A stretch of DNA of 10,636 nt from a bacterium (lineage in GTDB: Bacteria; Arandabacterota; Arandabacteria; Arandabacterales; Arandabacteraceae). Both the position numbers and the translations under genes were made by a program. Location of the stretch: assembly GCA_025774405.1 (NCBI GenBank), contig JALGWB010000047.1, forward strand, positions 1 through 10,636, in the 5' to 3' direction. Of the stretch, positions 1 to 7,631 are shown in pieces. Below the pieces are notes generated by a model. It saw only the letters and a program-made list of their open reading frames with translations, did no database searches and was not told the origin of the DNA. Each line of letters starts with the position of its first letter. The stretch's first letter is position 1.

Positions 1-79
1 AAGAACCAGAACAATCACAGAAGATCTTCTTACCATTGTAAAGATTCCCCCTCCGCTACATTTGGCTGCTGGGCAGTTC

Positions 80-547
80 TCAAGGACGACTCGACTTCTG
101 AACCTTTTCCAACAGTATCGACGTTACTTTCTCAAACGCACATACGAGGTTCTCAATTTCGTCGGGATCAAGAGATTCAATGACTTGGGTTATCAATTTC
201 TTGCGGTGCTGCTCGATCTGCTTCAACAGCCGCTTTCCCTTACGTGTCAGATGTACTAGACACACACGCCGGTCCTTCGGGGTCCTCTGCCGCTCAACGA
301 ACCTGTTCTTCTCAAGACTGTCCACCACTTGAGTCAGCGTGGTCGGCTTAATACCTGTCTCATCTCCAATCTGACTCATCTTTAGGCCACGCCTGCCCTC
401 CTTGAGCGCTAAAAGGACGAGCCCTTGAAAGAAGCTCAGATTGACTCCCATTAGGTGGCGTGGCACTGTCCACCGGAGAGCTTTGATCATCTTCGGAATG
501 CAATTCTCAATCCTGACTACGTACTCATTTACTGCTACCTGCACCAT
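80..547 (-). CDS. MarR-family winged-helix transcriptional regulator
   Basis: A 155-residue protein of typical MarR length, expected to bind DNA as a dimer and to respond to a small ligand or phenolic compound that I cannot identify. Seen in the sequence: an N-terminal helical part, a winged helix-turn-helix at about residues 53-108 (recognition-helix region IKPTTLTQVVDSLEKN), and the family's wing signature TPKDRR with DRR at 92-94. A charged C-terminal helix would form the dimer interface. The frame opens at a TTG at 553, but GAGGAGG at 555-561 lies only one base from it and seven bases from the ATG at 547, so the ATG is the chosen start. The gene is divergent from the aminotransferase gene. 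Its own promoter spacer holds a perfect inverted repeat, which suggests autorepression. The family call is secure; the ligand and regulon are unknown. Confidence 0.93.
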   Translation of the reverse strand: MVQVAVNEYVVRIENCIPKMIKALRWTVPRHLMGVNLSFFQGLVLLALKEGRRGLKMSQIGDETGIKPTTLTQVVDSLEKNRFVERQRTPKDRRVCLVHLTRKGKRLLKQIEQHRKKLITQVIESLDPDEIENLVCAFEKVTSILLEKVQKSSRP

Positions 548-554
548 AGCCAAG

Positions 555-561
555 CCTCCTC
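555..561 (-). promoter_or_regulatory. Ribosome-binding site of the MarR gene (decides the start)
   Basis: GAGGAGG on the minus strand, seven bases upstream of the ATG at 547. It is too close to the alternative in-frame TTG at 553 to serve it, so it fixes the start codon. Confidence 0.8.
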
Positions 562-597
562 AATTTTGGATCGGCTGAAACAAGTACGACTTTAGAT

Positions 598-626
598 ATT
601 ATAGAAATGGACTTTCCATTTGTCAA
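598..626 (-). promoter_or_regulatory. Near-consensus sigma70 promoter of the MarR gene
   Basis: On the minus strand the sequence reads TTGACA (626-621), a 17-base spacer, then TATAAT (603-598). Both hexamers match the consensus exactly and the spacing is optimal. Transcription would start near 591 and leave a leader of about 44 bases before the ATG at 547. Such a strong promoter makes sense if it is held down by a repressor, and the embedded palindrome offers a binding site. Confidence 0.85.
605..621. promoter_or_regulatory. Perfect 17-bp inverted repeat, probable MarR operator
   Basis: The sequence AAATGGA-CTT-TCCATTT is a perfect dyad with 7-base arms and a 3-base centre. It fills the spacer between the -10 and -35 hexamers of the MarR promoter and reaches the last base of the -35. 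MarR proteins usually bind 16-20 bp palindromes, often in their own promoter. A bound dimer here would block RNA polymerase. I saw no second copy in the aminotransferase promoter region. That it is the operator of this protein is an inference from position and symmetry. Confidence 0.7.
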
Positions 627-850
627 GCTTCGTTTGTCTTTATGCTTATCTGCCCGGACGGGCGACCTACCTCGAAACACCTCTGCATGATCCGCAAGCC
701 AACACGTCCTCTCGAGAAACAGCACCGTTATCCTCCAGAGGGTGACACAGTGAGGCTTTCACAGAGCTAATCAACGGCCCACTCCGACTGATCTATAGGA
801 TCGCTGTCTCGTAGCTATCCTCAATAGGCTGAGCTCTGCAGGGTTTCCGC

Positions 851-878
851 TTGACGTTTGGCTGATTTTGGCTATGCT
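851..878 (+). promoter_or_regulatory. Probable promoter of the aminotransferase gene
   Basis: TTGACG (851-856), a 16-base spacer, and TATGCT (873-878) resemble a sigma70 promoter. The predicted start near 885 would give a leader of about 43 bases before the GTG at 928. The spacer contains TTTGGCT at 857-863 and again at 867-873, exactly ten bases apart, with a variant TTCGGCT at 882-888. The rest of the 548-927 divergent region (roughly 627-850) shows no open frame with a ribosome-binding site and no RNA gene or riboswitch that I recognise. Confidence 0.5.
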
Positions 879-927
879 GTATTCGGCTATCAAACAATTG
901 TGATCAACATTACGAGGAGGTTGTAGC

Positions 928-2160
928 GTGGAACTGAAGGGTAAGGTTGAGCCTGTCACAACCGATGTTACGACGCACTGGGATCAACTTTTCTGTGAAA
1001 GATGCTCGGCAATGTCCTCTTCAATCATTAGAGAGATACTCAAGTTCACCCAGATGCCTGATGTCATCTCATTTGCTGGCGGACTCCCGGCACCAGAGCT
1101 CTTTCCTGTGCGCGAGTTCGAAGAGGCCTGTGTTCACGTGCTAAGAACCGCAGGCGCGCAGGCGCTTCAATACAGTCCAACCGAAGGCTTCATACCACTC
1201 AAGGAAGCACTGGTTGAAAGAATGCAGAAGTACCATGTCCCCTGCGAGCCTGAAAACATCTTACTCACCAACGGTTCACAGCAGGCACTTGACCTCATTG
1301 GTCGCATCTTCATCGACAAGGGAGATACCATAATCACAGGTAAGCCAACCTACTTAGGTGCGCTTCAGGCTTTCAAGGTCTATGAGCCGCGCATAATTGG
1401 CATACCTGTCGATGATGACGGCATGCAGGTCGATATGCTCGAGGATGTGCTTAAGAAGGAAAAGCCAAAGTTCATCTACGTACTTCCCAACTTTCATAAT
1501 CCTATGGGGGTTACCCTTACCTTCGAGAGGCGCATCAGGCTTGTAAAGATAGCCGCTAAATGGGGGGTCCCTATAATCGAAGATGACCCTTACGGTGAAT
1601 TGCGGTTTGAAGGTGAAGACATCACCCCAATAATTACGCTGCATAAGGAGAATGTGCTGTATCTTAGCACCTTCTCCAAAATCCTGGCTCCTGGTATCAG
1701 ACTTGGCTGGGTGGTTGCCCCCCAGAAGATAGTCAAGAAGCTCGTTCAGGCAAAGCAGGCTACAGACCTCCACACCAGTACTCTCATTCAGATGATCACT
1801 CATGACATCGTGAAGCGGGGCATTCTCAGAGCTCACGCCAGGGAGATTCGCAAGGTATATGGCCAGAGACGCCACATAATGACCGATTCGATGGAGGAGC
1901 ATTTTCCGACCACGATTAGATGGACAAGACCCGAGGGCGGTCTTTTCATGTGGGTGGAGATGCCTCAATCGATCGATGCATGGCAACTCCTTGAGGAGGC
2001 GACTGAGCAGAAGGTGGCCTTTGTGCCCGGATCGGTTTTCTTCCCCGACGAGAGCGGACGCAATACCATGCGACTTAACTTCTCAAATGCTCGACCTGAG
2101 ATGATTCGTGAAGGAATCAAACGACTTGGTAAGGTACTCACCAACAAGCTCGGATCCTGA
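928..2160 (+). CDS. PLP-dependent class I/II aminotransferase (LysN/Aro8-like)
   Basis: A 410-residue, full-length cytoplasmic fold-type I aminotransferase that moves an amino group between an amino acid and a 2-oxo acid such as 2-oxoglutarate. Seen: the family N-terminal signature SFAGGLPAPELFP (48-60), the GSQQALDL cofactor-phosphate region (116-123), N191-P192 of the NPMG loop, EDDPYGEL (218-225) with the Asp/Tyr that hold the PLP ring, the Schiff-base lysine K251 in STFSK, R258, and the carboxylate-binding R382 in MRLNFS. It resembles the enzyme half of MocR regulators and the broad-specificity LysN/Aro8 group (2-aminoadipate, aromatic, branched-chain and Leu substrates), with no fused DNA-binding domain. 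The GTG start follows GAGGAGG (914-920) by seven bases. It lies 75 bases upstream of a peptide transporter, which suggests amino-acid catabolism. The exact substrate cannot be read from the sequence. Confidence 0.93.
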   Translation: MELKGKVEPVTTDVTTHWDQLFCERCSAMSSSIIREILKFTQMPDVISFAGGLPAPELFPVREFEEACVHVLRTAGAQALQYSPTEGFIPLKEALVERMQKYHVPCEPENILLTNGSQQALDLIGRIFIDKGDTIITGKPTYLGALQAFKVYEPRIIGIPVDDDGMQVDMLEDVLKKEKPKFIYVLPNFHNPMGVTLTFERRIRLVKIAAKWGVPIIEDDPYGELRFEGEDITPIITLHKENVLYLSTFSKILAPGIRLGWVVAPQKIVKKLVQAKQATDLHTSTLIQMITHDIVKRGILRAHAREIRKVYGQRRHIMTDSMEEHFPTTIRWTRPEGGLFMWVEMPQSIDAWQLLEEATEQKVAFVPGSVFFPDESGRNTMRLNFSNARPEMIREGIKRLGKVLTNKLGS

Positions 2161-2235
2161 TTCGGATGGCAATCTTCAGTTCTGAACTCGGAGCCACAGC
2201 AACTCGGCTCATAGTCGAATTCCAGGGGGGAAGCC

Positions 2236-4122
2236 ATGGCCAGGTTTAAACCATTTGTGCCACCTGAAGCGGCAATTCCTGAGCTCACAGTTGCATCAGT
2301 CGTACTTGGCGTTGTTCTCGGCATCATCATGACGGCTGCCAACACGTATGCAGGACTTTATGCTGGAATGACAGTTACAGCCTCGATACCAGCAGCAGTT
2401 ATATCCATGGGTGTCCTGAGGGGCATGCTTCGCAGGGGGACCATACTCGAAAACAACATCGTTCAGACAATTGCCTCTGCTGGAGAGTCCCTCGCTGCGG
2501 GTATAATTTTTACCATTCCTGCACTCGTGATCGCCGGGGTTTGGCAGGAATTCCACTTCTGGACGGTCACGATAATTGCAATCACCGGCGGCTTGCTGGG
2601 CGTGCTCTTCATGATACCTCTGAGGCGCACACTCATCATCGAGGAGAAAGAGCTTATATACCCCGAAGGGTTGGCATGTGCTGAGGTGCTCGAGGTCGGC
2701 GAGAAGAAGGGAAGTGGCGTTGCCTACATCTTCTCAGCAATCGGGATCGGTGCAATATTCAAGTTGCTGGTATCAGCTCTTGGAGTGGTTAAAGGGGCAG
2801 TTGAGGGAGCATGGGCTTATGGGCGAACAGCTGTCTACTTCGGAAGTGACATGTCAGTGCTCCTTCTCGGCATCGGCTACATCGTGGGTATGAACATCGG
2901 GGTGCTGGTTTTCATTGGAGGCGCTATCGGCTGGCTGATAGGTATCCCGATCTATGGTGCTATCCATGGACTTCCAGAGGGGACGACACTCGTTGACCAG
3001 GTTACAACTGTCTGGAGCACCCAGATTCGCTATATGGGTGTGGGCGCTATGATTGTCGGTGGGCTCTGGTCGATCGTAAAGATAAGGAAGGGGATAGGCA
3101 AGGGACTACGAGATGCTGTTTTAGGGCGAGAGCATGAAGGTGTGGGATCGATTTTGAGAACCGATGAGGACCTCAAGCAAAAGATAGTCCTCGGTCTCAC
3201 CATCGCTACCGTGGTAGCGGTCTTCTTGATTTATGTTCAGCTCACACCAACTGTTGGAATCAGCCTTGTCTCGACAGTCTCGATGGTCCTTGCTGGCTTT
3301 TTCTTTGTTGCAGTCTCAAGCTATATCGTTGGGCTTGTTGGAAGCTCCAACAATCCCATATCGGGCATGACAATCTGCACCATCCTTTTCGCATCAGCTC
3401 TCCTGTTGCTTGCAGGTATGCGCGGTGAGGCTGGAATCCTCGCAGTTCTGGGAGTTGCAGGCGTTGTTTGCTGTGCTGCCGCAACCGCTGGTGACATATC
3501 TCAGGATCTCAAGACAGGTTATCTTGTTGGAGCAACGCCAAAGCGGCAACAATTCGGTCAGATCCTGGGCGTCACTATACCAGCCTTCGTCATTGCACCC
3601 GTCCTTGTTGTGCTTCAGAAAGCCTATGGGATAGGCTCTGAAGAGCTTCCAGCTCCACAGGCAAATCTCTTTGCAAGCATTGCAAGGGCAATGTTCACCA
3701 AGAGTGCGATGCCATGGATCATGGTCAAGATCGGTATCGCCATTGGCATTGCTCTCATTATCATAGATGAGATCCTGCGATCGAGGAATGTGAAGTTCCG
3801 GGCACACGTTATGCCGGTTGCCGTTGGAATCTATCTACCGCTTGGGCTGTCGGTCCCGATACTCATAGGCGGTATAATAAATCACATCACGAGAAGGATT
3901 GCCCGGCCCAGCGGGGCTGAGGAAGCCACTGTTCACCGTGGCATCCTTTTCGGCTCAGGACTGATTGCCGGGGAAGCCATCATGGGCATCATAACAGCAT
4001 TTCTCATTGTCGGTGGAATGAAGCTACCGCTTCTGAGCTTCAACAGCAGCATACTTTCGCTTGCCCTATTCGCACTGGCAGCACTTGGAGTAATATACGT
4101 AGCGCTAAAGCCGAGACAGTAG
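2236..4122 (+). CDS. OPT-family oligopeptide transporter
   Basis: A 628-residue polytopic inner-membrane protein, the usual size for prokaryotic OPT transporters. These are secondary, proton-driven carriers of small peptides, although some relatives move metal chelates. Seen: the N-terminal PFVPPEAAIPELT lead into the first membrane helix (about 18-35), ENNIVQTIASAGE (72-84), LIYPEGLACAEVLE (140-153), GSSNNPISGMT (369-379), GDISQDLKTGYLVGATP (419-435) and GSGLIAGEAIMG (573-584), all conserved blocks of this family. Long hydrophobic stretches between them give roughly 14-16 membrane spans, with basic loops around 281-300 and 513-520. The ATG at 2236 is preceded by a purine-rich AGGGGGGAAG. The gene sits between an aminotransferase and an aminopeptidase, so peptide import is more likely than siderophore import. 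The substrate remains inferred. Confidence 0.92.
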   Translation: MARFKPFVPPEAAIPELTVASVVLGVVLGIIMTAANTYAGLYAGMTVTASIPAAVISMGVLRGMLRRGTILENNIVQTIASAGESLAAGIIFTIPALVIAGVWQEFHFWTVTIIAITGGLLGVLFMIPLRRTLIIEEKELIYPEGLACAEVLEVGEKKGSGVAYIFSAIGIGAIFKLLVSALGVVKGAVEGAWAYGRTAVYFGSDMSVLLLGIGYIVGMNIGVLVFIGGAIGWLIGIPIYGAIHGLPEGTTLVDQVTTVWSTQIRYMGVGAMIVGGLWSIVKIRKGIGKGLRDAVLGREHEGVGSILRTDEDLKQKIVLGLTIATVVAVFLIYVQLTPTVGISLVSTVSMVLAGFFFVAVSSYIVGLVGSSNNPISGMTICTILFASALLLLAGMRGEAGILAVLGVAGVVCCAAATAGDISQDLKTGYLVGATPKRQQFGQILGVTIPAFVIAPVLVVLQKAYGIGSEELPAPQANLFASIARAMFTKSAMPWIMVKIGIAIGIALIIIDEILRSRNVKFRAHVMPVAVGIYLPLGLSVPILIGGIINHITRRIARPSGAEEATVHRGILFGSGLIAGEAIMGIITAFLIVGGMKLPLLSFNSSILSLALFALAALGVIYVALKPRQ

Positions 4123-4134
4123 GAGGAACCTGCA

Positions 4135-5088
4135 ATGAATGAGTTGCTCGAAGCAGCACGTACAGCCCTTGCCGATTGTGCGGGTGTTAAGAAAGGGGAA
4201 AATGTCGTTGTCATAGTTGATGAGCCCTTAAGGGAGATCGGGAAAGCATTCTGGCTAGCAGGATGCGATCTCGGTACAGATGCCATTCTCTGCGAGATAA
4301 TTCCCAGATCAACCAACGGAGAGGAACCCCCGAAGGCAGTTGCTGCCCTGCTCAAGGCCTGCGACGTTTTTATGATACCGACGAGTAAGTCACTCACCCA
4401 CACCGATGCCCGTCGTCAGGCGTGTGCCAATGGAGCCCGTGGTGCAACTCTGCCCAGCATCACCCTTGATACCATGAAGCGAACCCTGACAGCGGACTAT
4501 AAGCAAATCGAGGCGAGAACCAAACAGCTGGCAGCAGCAATAGAAGGTGCCAAGCAGGCGAGGGTTATCACTGAACTCGGTACTGATATCACTATGTCGC
4601 TTGAGGGTCGAGAGTGTAAGCAAGATACGGGCATTGTGACGGAGCCAGGATCTTCCACAAACTTACCGGCCGGTGAAGCCTATCTTGCACCCGTTGAGGG
4701 AACCGTCAATGGTAAGTTCGTGGCTGATGGCTCCTGCGCAGGTGTTGGAGTTATAAAAGAACCAATAACGATAAAGGTTGTTGACGGCTTTGCAACCGAG
4801 ATAACAGGTGGCGAGGAAGCTAAAGCACTTAGGGAACTCGTTGATCGTTTTGGCAAAGAAGCAAGAAACATAGCCGAGCTCGGCATCGGCACAAATGATA
4901 AGGCTATACTATGCGGAAGTGTGCTTGAGGATGAGAAAGTGATGGGAACAGTACACATTGCCCTCGGTGACAATATCAGCATGGGTGGTAAGGTTTCAGT
5001 TCCCAGCCACCTTGATCTCATCATAAAGAAGCCAACCCTCATAATCGATGGCAAGGAAATCATAAAGGACGGCAAACTCATTGTCTAG
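4135..5088 (+). CDS. M29-like (thermophilic) metallo-aminopeptidase, short form
   Basis: A 317-residue cytoplasmic protein of the AmpT/AmpS type (peptidase family M29, COG2309), expected to remove N-terminal residues from peptides with two bound metal ions. Seen: NLPAGEAYLAPVEGTVNGKF (176-195), AELGIGTND (247-255), LEDEKVMGTVHIALGDN (264-280) and SHLD (291-294). By spacing, E181, E248, H274, H292 and D294 are my best candidates for the metal ligands; this is inferred, not aligned. Canonical M29 enzymes are about 370-420 residues, so this is a shortened form with the N-terminal part reduced. Its AGGAGG (4121-4126) overlaps the stop of the transporter gene, and the ATG is 12 bases past that stop, so the two are almost certainly co-transcribed and translationally coupled. 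That supports a job on imported peptides. Confidence 0.85.
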   Translation: MNELLEAARTALADCAGVKKGENVVVIVDEPLREIGKAFWLAGCDLGTDAILCEIIPRSTNGEEPPKAVAALLKACDVFMIPTSKSLTHTDARRQACANGARGATLPSITLDTMKRTLTADYKQIEARTKQLAAAIEGAKQARVITELGTDITMSLEGRECKQDTGIVTEPGSSTNLPAGEAYLAPVEGTVNGKFVADGSCAGVGVIKEPITIKVVDGFATEITGGEEAKALRELVDRFGKEARNIAELGIGTNDKAILCGSVLEDEKVMGTVHIALGDNISMGGKVSVPSHLDLIIKKPTLIIDGKEIIKDGKLIV

Positions 5089-5408
5089 GTAGTATCCGAG
5101 CTATGGAGTGAGCCGCGCTTATCCAGATTGTGATGAACCTCTGGCGTTTGCGTTGGGCCTACAGAGAACCCCATAAGCCACCCAGCCCTGGCGTTGTAGA
5201 CCCCATTAGTTTGCAATACGGTCCGCGTTCAGATAATCGCGCCCGCAATGCCCCTAATTAGTGGCTCTTTCAGACTCCTTAAAAGTGTCCTTCCGACCTG
5301 TCTGGACAACATAAAATGATCGGTATGCTATTAAAGCTTTTAGTCGTAACACCTGCCCCGTTTACTTTCTGCCGGTCCGCTTGACTAGGTGGGGAGCAGG
5401 GGTTCACC
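5089..5408. other. Convergent intergenic region without a recognisable gene
   Basis: These 320 bases separate the ends of two converging operons. I found no open frame with a ribosome-binding site and no tRNA or known structured RNA. Two weak hairpins are visible: TGTCC/GGACA around 5285-5305, and CCTGCCCC (about 5352-5359) against GGGGAGCAGG (5391-5400), an 8-base stem with a 2-base bulge and a loop of about 31 bases, directly downstream of the methylase stop. Neither is followed by a clear T-run, so no standard intrinsic terminator can be called for either operon. Confidence 0.4.
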
Positions 5409-7622
5409 TTATTGCATATGTCCTCTCGCTTCGTACTTTTCTCTTGATTCTCTTATAAACAATCTAAGTTGCTCTGCTTTCTTGACATGAGACTTAGGCA
5501 ATGGTGACTGGCCAGCTCGAGAAGTTTCTGTTACATAGTTGGCAAAGTCCTTCATTTCATTTAGAGCTTCCGCAAGGGTTACCGGTTGATTGTAATATTT
5601 TATGTTAGGAAATGCCTTTGTGTAATATTCAACCGTTTTTCCCATTATTATAGTAAAAACATCTGCCTCGGTAACCAACATCCCTGATTGAAGAGTCCTT
5701 CGCGTCCATAAAATAGTGTGCCTCAAAATACGTTCCTTCAGAGACGACCAACTACCATCTTCCCATTCACTTGGTCTTCTGCGACAAACTAAAACACAAT
5801 CATATCGAATATTGCCTTTGCTTGAGTGAAATCCGCTCTTGCCCTCCGATCTCACGATGGGAGTTGCTGAGATATAGAACCCTGAATCAAGCAGAATCTT
5901 TGCAATACTTTCCCAAGCCCAAAGTTTGTTGTGGTGAAATGTGAAAATTAGAAGCCCTTCATCTTTAAGAACGCGATGACACTCGGTAAATACCCTTGTC
6001 AAGCCTTCATTAAAGAATTCAATGGTCTTCCTCACCTTATCGTTTTGTACAATCTCATTCGGACGGCTGGAAAGTTCAGGACCAAACCACGGATATAAAT
6101 TTCTGAGTCCAAGCCTTAACCAAACGTAGAAGAAATCAGCAAGTTCAGAATACTGAATATTATCAAAGTAAGGAGGATCTGTAATAACCGCATCCACGGA
6201 CTTATCCGGTATGAAGGATAAGTCCTCCCCAGTACCACACCGTAGCAAGGCTGCGCGACTAACTCGCTTAAGTTCATCAAAGCTGTGCACGATATTCCCC
6301 TCAATGCATTCGTTGCCAGTATGCTTGCTGAAGCGCTTACTACCGCCGCTTCTGGGCAAGCGTTCGGAAGGTTTTTTGCAATATACTTTGGCTCGTCGTA
6401 CCTTTTCGAAGCATTTAACAAACGTGCCTCGCCCATACCTAGTGCCCCAGATATTGTTCTCGGTCGGGCGTTCAATGGGATGGTAGGCATGCAACCCAAA
6501 GAAGACAGAAATTTTATGCCACTGGATTTCATACTTGCAAAACATATTGTTGGCATCCAGACAATCCGAAAAAGCGATAAGCATTAGCTCCCGAATATTC
6601 CTATCAGGAATTTTCAGTATTCCCTCTAAAAGGCGAGATAAACACAATAGCTGACGTTCATTGAACATAGTCTGGAAATGGGTGTAACCGTGATTTACAG
6701 GGCGAGGATCGCTTCTACCCGCCGTCGGGATTTTCTGATGAGGAATGAGCAAGTTATCTTCACAGCGGTGATATTCCCTTTTTGCTTTCTCCCACAGTCT
6801 GATGTCTTCCGAATCTACCCGTTTAAAAAACCTTCCACAGATCGGACAGTAACCTTCTAAAGCATGTAATTCTGTCTCTAACCTCCCACCGTTTTCACTT
6901 ATAGCTTCCAAAATTCGCTGTTGTGTATTGCACTCAGGACAACGGAATATCCCTCTGCCGCATATTCCTCTCCGGGGATCGAATGTTTCGCCACACTCTT
7001 GGCACTTTGTCTTTGGATCATACCCCGCCGTCTCGATAACTTGTGAGCAACGAGGGCAGAAAGCGACATTAGCGCGGTCTCTTCGTGATAGCTCGTAGTT
7101 CGGAAACAGCCTAACGTAGGCACCGCAAGACCTACATTTCGCGATCTTCACCCAGAAGAAGTACATAACATCCGCGTCATGACCCTGAGGGCATCTTGTG
7201 CGGTAGTACTGTTTGATCCACTCCCCTACAGTCTTCCCAAGCGTGTGAAAAGCGTTGTCCAAATCCCTCAAATCAACGGGCTCGATCTCCTTCTTAGTTG
7301 TGAACCAAGCCACGGGGTTGATGTCAACCCCGACCACTTTGCAACCTAGTCGAAGTGCTTCAACGATAGTCGTTCCACCGCCCATGAATGGGTCAAGCAC
7401 GACAGCGCCGTTAAGGCTTGTGCCATTGCAGAACTTATACCAAATATCGTCATCCGATTCTTTTGCATCACTGAAAGCAGACAGAATTATCATACGAAAC
7501 ACACTACCCAACCGCCGTGCCCACCACTTATGCATCTGGTAGACAGGTCTCTTGGCATTCCCCTCTGCCATCGCCACAGGATTGAGATATTGGAGCGGAA
7601 AGCTCTTTTCAACAAATTTCAT
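5409..7622 (-). CDS. Zinc-ribbon DNA methyltransferase (DUF1156/COG1743-like), modification subunit
   Basis: A 737-residue amino-methylating DNA methyltransferase (N6-adenine or N4-cytosine) that would use S-adenosylmethionine and protect host DNA from the nuclease encoded just upstream. Seen: the N-terminal HKWWARR block (31-37) typical of DUF1156-type methylases, the SAM-binding motif DPFMGGGTT (77-85) with VGVDINP (97-103), and the catalytic DPPY at 482-485 inside TDPPYFDNIQYSEL. About 400 residues lie between them, including five CxxC knuckles (163/166, 189/192, 207/210, 228/231, 259/262) plus C144, consistent with zinc ribbons and a target-recognition region. Motif order (SAM motif, insert, DPPY) is the alpha type. 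The ATG at 7622 follows GAGG, which overlaps the nuclease stop; the gap is 9 bases, so translation is probably coupled. The base modified and the target site are not readable. Confidence 0.88.
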   Translation of the reverse strand: MKFVEKSFPLQYLNPVAMAEGNAKRPVYQMHKWWARRLGSVFRMIILSAFSDAKESDDDIWYKFCNGTSLNGAVVLDPFMGGGTTIVEALRLGCKVVGVDINPVAWFTTKKEIEPVDLRDLDNAFHTLGKTVGEWIKQYYRTRCPQGHDADVMYFFWVKIAKCRSCGAYVRLFPNYELSRRDRANVAFCPRCSQVIETAGYDPKTKCQECGETFDPRRGICGRGIFRCPECNTQQRILEAISENGGRLETELHALEGYCPICGRFFKRVDSEDIRLWEKAKREYHRCEDNLLIPHQKIPTAGRSDPRPVNHGYTHFQTMFNERQLLCLSRLLEGILKIPDRNIRELMLIAFSDCLDANNMFCKYEIQWHKISVFFGLHAYHPIERPTENNIWGTRYGRGTFVKCFEKVRRAKVYCKKPSERLPRSGGSKRFSKHTGNECIEGNIVHSFDELKRVSRAALLRCGTGEDLSFIPDKSVDAVITDPPYFDNIQYSELADFFYVWLRLGLRNLYPWFGPELSSRPNEIVQNDKVRKTIEFFNEGLTRVFTECHRVLKDEGLLIFTFHHNKLWAWESIAKILLDSGFYISATPIVRSEGKSGFHSSKGNIRYDCVLVCRRRPSEWEDGSWSSLKERILRHTILWTRRTLQSGMLVTEADVFTIIMGKTVEYYTKAFPNIKYYNQPVTLAEALNEMKDFANYVTETSRAGQSPLPKSHVKKAEQLRLFIRESREKYEARGHMQ

Positions 7623-7631
7623 ACTATTGCC

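Noticed and set aside
19..30. Perfect 12-bp palindrome AGAAGATCTTCT downstream of the MarR gene, considered as terminator or operator
   Set aside because: It has no loop and no T-run, so it is not a terminator, and nothing at the window edge supports an operator.
525..725. A 66-codon minus-strand frame upstream of the MarR gene
   Set aside because: It spans the near-consensus promoter and the ribosome-binding site of the MarR gene and has no start signal of its own.
1354..1986. A 210-codon open frame antisense to the aminotransferase gene
   Set aside because: It is a mirror of a well-conserved gene, has no family resemblance and no convincing ribosome-binding site.
2161..2235. Hairpin GAGCC/GGCTC and repeated AACTCGG between the aminotransferase and transporter genes, considered as terminator or regulatory site
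   Set aside because: The stem is five bases with a ten-base loop and no T-run, and the repeats are only seven bases; chance is likely and no promoter is visible there.
3394..4403. Open frames of 137 and 156 codons on the minus strand across the transporter and aminopeptidase genes
   Set aside because: Both lie opposite coding sequences with clear family motifs; their composition looks like reverse-frame translation.
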